A stretch of 64,000 nt of DNA, taken from the NCBI GenBank assembly GCA_022496805.1, contig CM040085.1:22101811-22165810 (forward strand), written 5' to 3'. This stretch comes from Pohlia nutans (Eukaryota > Streptophyta > Bryopsida > Bryales > Mniaceae). A model generated the notes under the pieces. The model did no database searches and was not told the origin of the DNA. It saw only the letters and a program-made list of their open reading frames with translations. Below, piece after piece: positions 59,821 through 64,000 of the stretch (the stretch's first letter is position 1; every line of letters starts with the position of its first letter). Made by a program: the position numbers and the translations under genes.

Positions 59821-60520
59821 TTAAATCAGAGGCGGACTTGTGGACTCGCGGAGGCGGGTTTGTGAAGGTTTGAAGGTCGAAGGTTTGCTGCAGATCTGAA
59901 GGAGGACGGCTGAAGACCGAAGGTTTGTTGAGTTCTTAACATATCTGAGTTCTTCTATGAGGGTTTGCGTGCGTACTTCCTGTGCAAGGGTTTATGGTTT
60001 AGGAAGAAGCATTACGGGCTGGAAAAATGCGCTCGAGATGTTGTGTCAAAGCACTCTGAGAGAGATGTTGCTTTAGAAATTGCATAGATTCGTGATTTCC
60101 AGTTCCCCGTCCTCGCTGCAATCAATCAATGGCGGCAATTGTGCTTCGGCCTCTCCCTGTCTGTTCTTCCGAGACTCCCGCTAAGCGTCTGTGACTGTGT
60201 GACTGTATTTCTTGCAGTGTAAGAAAATTGGAACCCCTGCTGGAAAGCATTTGTTTGTGTGAAAATGACTTCAGCTTGACAAGATTGACACTGTTGATCT
60301 TGTAGTATAGAACAAGAGCTTCACAATGATTTGTATTGCAATCGGAAAACCGCGGTAAAGTGAGAAAATCCCACCGTTGCGAATTTGGCCATATTGGGCG
60401 TTAGTCGCTTCGGGGTTAACCCCAGTAGAGCCTTACTCGAAGTTCCGGGACATATACGACATTCGAACCATTTTTAATGGTCTTTCCGTTAGATCATATT
60501 TACTATGGTGTCTTGTGCAG

Positions 60521-60826
60521 GTATGCCTCAGTGCGTTCGCATTTTTTTATCTTCAGAGCTGGTGCAGTACAACCAAGGAACGGCGGAGAGTATCGCAGAG
60601 TTGGAACACAGGTCCGGTTTCTCTGCACTGGATAATTTTCTTATGCAGAACCGTTGACGATTCATTTGCTCGTTTCTAAAATCGTTATTACAAGATGATC
60701 TTCTGGCATTGAAATAGGGGTTTTTTCCCAACCTTGCTGTTGATTTGCCCTTTGACAATCAGGTTGGAGGAGGCTGGAGACGCAGTTGGCATTCGGATGC
60801 TTGAATTGCTATGCCATAGAGAGAAG
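60521..60826 (+). pseudogene. TRAPPC5 (TRAPP subunit) fragment, two exons, frame broken
   Basis: Exon 60521-60611 reads 'SAFAF' then, after a shift of frame in a T-run near 60540-60550, 'SELVQYNQGTAESIAELEH'. Exon 60763-60826 reads 'LEEAGDAVGIRMLELLCHREK' less its last residue. The phase across the GT-AG intron (60612-60762) agrees. This matches the N-terminal half of plant TRAPPC5 (Trs31/Bet3-family) as I recall it, a vesicle-tethering complex subunit. I found no exon for the first about 25 residues or for the remaining two thirds downstream to 62969. Retained splice sites show a genomic duplication, not a retrocopy. Confidence 0.7.
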
Positions 60827-63010
60827 GTATTACTTTGTGCACAGCTTTTCAATTCACCTTCTCGATGAGCTTACTCCACCAATTCTAAGTTGACATGATG
60901 GTGTGACACTGAATGTTGTTGACTTGGTGAATGTCAATTTCCATTGGTTCTGGTAATGATCAAATTGTTTGGAACGAGTATTTGTATATGATTGTCTACA
61001 GTTCGCCTAGCTGCTAAATTAATTTTGGATTTGGGACAATACTTTTTGATCTGGATATCTGAAAGGATGCCAAACACTCTTTTTTCTGTCTCTCCTGTTA
61101 GCCTGCAATCCCATTTCATTTTTGCAATCATTTGTCCACAGCACTGTATGGAAGTTTCTCTTTCGAAAGGTATACAACATGGCCCTTCTGATTAGGCTAT
61201 TGTTACACACTATGTTTCTGTTGACCTAGCTATAGTCATTTTCACACAATTAGATCATCTCAATCGGGTTCCATAATACCTCAGGAGTTTTGTACTGTAG
61301 TTATATGAGTATCAAAATCATAGGGGTTCCGGCAAACTCTTGTGGAATTCTACCTCTATTCGCTTCTTTCGGTAGTATTGACAATTAGGGTTGGAGATGA
61401 AAAGTATGAAGTTGGGTATTGACCGTGTGAACTTTCTTTGGATGATTGATCGTTATAAATATCTGAATTGGATTCGTTAAAAATATTTGTAGATATATTT
61501 TTTCTGTTCAAGTGAGTACTGCACTTTCTAATGGTAACTAGCCTTGAGAGTATCCATTTTATTAAAATAACTGTTCTTTGTGAGAAACCTAGAGGTGACT
61601 CTGTAACTCGGTGGAGTCTTAATTTCGCGATTTGGATGAATTCCATTGGTTCGCGTTTTGAGTGAATGCCATGACTAACATGAAGTCATGTGGATTCCGA
61701 TTAATGGGATGAATCTGGTACTCTTAAATAAAGAAGGCTTACATAGTTTCACAACTAATTTGTGTTCTGCACAAGATGACAATTATAATTGTTCTTTGAA
61801 ATTTTGATATTTTATTTTTATTTTTTTTATGTACCGGTGGTCGGCATGGGTCAAGCTAGTGTACCCACACCAACTGATCATCTGTTTATTTGAAAACTCT
61901 TGAAATTGAGTACGTGTTTCGGGGTGGGTTGTTCCTCTTTCTTCAAACTGATTTGGAAGGAACTTGGAATATAGTTTCTTCATTCTTGAAGCCCATCCTT
62001 GCGAAAGAAATTCGAGAGGATTTGGGCGAGTGTCTTCTGAGCAAGTCCTTAATGCTCCGAGTATGCTCCGGGGCAGAACTATCTCATGAAATGCGGCTTT
62101 GTGAGACTTTTGGTATGCTCTGGATGTTTACCCTTCAATTCGATCCCAAGCTACCTCGGCTACTTTTGGTTTCTAGCGACTCTTCGACTCCTCTTCTGGG
62201 TAGCGGCAAGAGCTGGGATTTTTGGGGGTATTAGCTTCGATATCTTGGAGGGTTCGATAAGTGCGTCCATGTTGATTCCAGTTGCTCATAAAGTTTGACA
62301 TGATATTTGATTCTTAGGATCGTGAGAAGCGAAGTGATTCAAATTGGTGATATGGAAGCTGTTTTGAGATGAGCGTCTGTGAATGTTTTCCGTTCATTAT
62401 TTCCTGCCTGATCCTGATATCAATGAAAACAATATTTATTGGTACTAGTTTTATGTCGCCTTTAGTGATGATGAATTGGAAGCACACCGCCAGATACTCT
62501 GTAGTTTTTGACAGACGTGTCCTCCATCCCTCATGCATTCATCGATTGAATTTGGTATGAATTGAGTTTGTTGTGCTGTATTTCTTTTGAAAGTGTGCAA
62601 CTGTGCTTCACTTCAACAGATGTGAATGGGTGAGGTCCCGATGCTCATGAGCCAAGTAGGCTCTTCAGCTTTGCAACTGGATGATACGTTTCACACTTGA
62701 GATTGTTACAGGGTTGGTAATCGATCGTCAAAACAGAAATCAATGATCACATATGTTGAATGTGTGGCACTTCATTTAATCGTTGCATTTTCTGTGTCCT
62801 CGTCCTTGGCCTTCCAAGATTCATGTTATGCCACTACATCATAGCATTGTAGAGATTGGCATCTTCATTTGCAGTAGATTTGTCACGTTACTTGGCGATC
62901 ACTGTACACGTTGTCCTAATTCGTGTCTTGATGAGGAATTATTTGTTTTACTTTTTGTTGACTGATCAGATCTGGTTGCGGAATTAGCAGGATCGCCAAC
63001 AAAGTGCAAA
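60827..63010. other. 5' region of the TIR gene, no supportable coding exon
   Basis: Several ORFs of 60-114 codons occur (for example 61890-62234) but none has a motif or a phase-consistent join to the TIR gene. An acceptor-like 'gactgatcag' at 62960-62969 opens the segment holding the TIR start codon, so a non-coding leader exon upstream is likely. Confidence 0.4.
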
Positions 63011-64000
63011 ATGACCGGGGACAAGAATAGAAAACTTGAAGGACATGATCTATCTGCGACCAGTGCTTCGAACACTGAATTCGGGGGTCCGTCGAACCCC
63101 ACGAGTTCAAATTCTGAAGCTGCCGATCTTCTAAGCGATGGTGATGACTACAGGTGAGATGTTGGATAATTGTTGTACCAAGTGGGCACGATGATTAGGT
63201 AGAGTTGCAAAGTACCATGCCAGTTTCTAGGGCGTCTGGTTAGTGTGTCACTTCCTAGTATTTGCTAAGCCTCAATGTTGACTGTTGCAACCCTTGCCTA
63301 ATACATGCCAGTTTGAAAGGCTTGTTCGAAAGATCGTAGATGTTGGAGAGAATTTTATATCTGGTGCTGGCCAGCCCACATCATAGTAGAGAAGTATTGA
63401 ATTATTTACTCTTGATTGTCATTTGTTCATTGACTCTGTGACCGATGGTTCTGGCAGTGATCCGGAGTGGGAACCCGAACACGATATATTTATGAGTCAC
63501 AGCGGGAAACAAAAAGACTTCACGGAGTTGGTGTGTAAGGAACTGGAAAGGTGGGGCTACAGTCCATTCTTGGACGTACGTGACGATTGTTTACCGAAGG
63601 GGAAAAGGTTTCCAGAGCTGATCTTCCGTGCTGCAAAGCAATGCCGCGTTGCAATATTGATTCTGTCGGAAGACTTCTTCACTAACTCGAAGTGGCCCAT
63701 GCTGGAGCTGGAGGCTTTCGTGGATGCACAAAAGGAATCGAGAGAGAGAAAGCTTCCAGAGGTTTTTATTCTCCCGGTGTATTTGCGGCTAACACAGAAA
63801 GAATGTACAGAGGATGAACAAAGACGTTCAGACTGGTTATCTAAATGGGAAGAGTGGCAAGAGTTGGCTGCAAGGAAGGGCGAACGGCCGATTGATGTGC
63901 ACAAGTGGGAGGTTGCTTTGAAGGTTCTCGACCCTGCAAATGGGATTGCATACGAGCAATCATCACGCGAAGCCGGGTTAATAGATAGGATTGTGAAGGC
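63011..64000 (+). CDS. TIR-domain protein (probable TIR-type immune receptor), N-terminal part, runs off the window
   Basis: Exon 1 coding part 63011-63153; intron 63154-63457; exon 2 from 63458 to the window end. The phases agree (2). Residues 1-48 are polar. From about residue 53 the TIR fold starts: 'HDIFMSHSGKQKDF' for the first strand and loop, 'GYSPFLD' for the second strand, 'AAKQCRVAILILSEDFFTNS' for helix and strand, and 'KWPMLELEAF' for the SxW..EL motif carrying the catalytic-type glutamate. An insertion 'RRSDWLSKWEEWQE' follows, a feature I associate with bryophyte TIR proteins. TIR domains of plant receptors are known to act as NAD-cleaving enzymes in immune signalling. NB-ARC or other downstream domains, if any, lie outside the window. 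Translation could begin earlier: the frame is open back to the acceptor at 62969. Confidence 0.85.

Overview
The window looks like nuclear DNA of a land plant, most likely a bryophyte and probably a moss. The grounds are: very AT-rich intergenic DNA; genes with many short exons and canonical GT-AG introns; a plastid-type rhomboid close to Arabidopsis RBL9 as I remember it; a TIR-domain resistance-type gene whose 'DWL.KWEEW' region resembles bryophyte TIR proteins; and a BIRC6-type E2 that I do not associate with flowering plants. The species assignment is an inference from sequence style only.

Four protein genes can be read through with consistent splice phases. (1) 17367-24285, minus strand, 9 exons, 824 aa: a RING plus IBR-like zinc module fused to a BIRC6/BRUCE-type ubiquitin-conjugating domain, so E3-type and E2 parts sit in one polypeptide. 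(2) 29583-36054, plus strand, 7 exons, 209 aa: an unrecognised protein whose last intron looks like a U12-type AT-AC intron. (3) 40304-43958, minus strand, 6 exons, 517 aa: an RBL9-like plastid rhomboid that lacks the catalytic serine. (4) 63011 to the window end, plus strand: the first two coding exons of a TIR-domain gene. There are also gene fragments: two TRAPPC5-like exons (60521-60826, frame broken), a winged-helix-like two-exon fragment (50736-51497) abutting a PTEN-like exon fragment (50649-50726), and a decayed LINE (about 51860-55019 plus a long tail).

Most of the rest is repeats. The dominant class consists of short non-autonomous elements bounded by TTAA and starting CCCCTAAA or CCCTTTGAC. 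I group them by internal sequence as B, W, S, E, K and a short type T. The exact TTAA duplication, proven by one filled/empty site pair at 1779-2011, and the CCC-starting ends point to piggyBac-like MITEs, which would be unusual for a land plant. They often sit end to end sharing one TTAA. They fill introns of the E2/E3, 209-aa and rhomboid genes. Other repeats include two copies of a long foldback element, a perfect miniature CACTA element with a TAT target duplication, a Stowaway-like element, several other inverted-repeat MITEs, and a few tandem repeats.

Layout: 0-17 kb, repeats only; 17-24.3 kb, E2/E3 fusion gene; 24.5-29.5 kb, repeats; 29.5-36.1 kb, 209-aa gene; 36-40 kb, AT-rich with one element; 40.3-44 kb, rhomboid; 44-50 kb, ORFs of no clear meaning and TTAA elements; 50-57.3 kb, gene fragments and LINE; 57.3-59.8 kb, repeats; 60-64 kb, TRAPPC5 fragment and TIR gene. 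The genes have no evident shared pathway; each has its own orientation and spacing.
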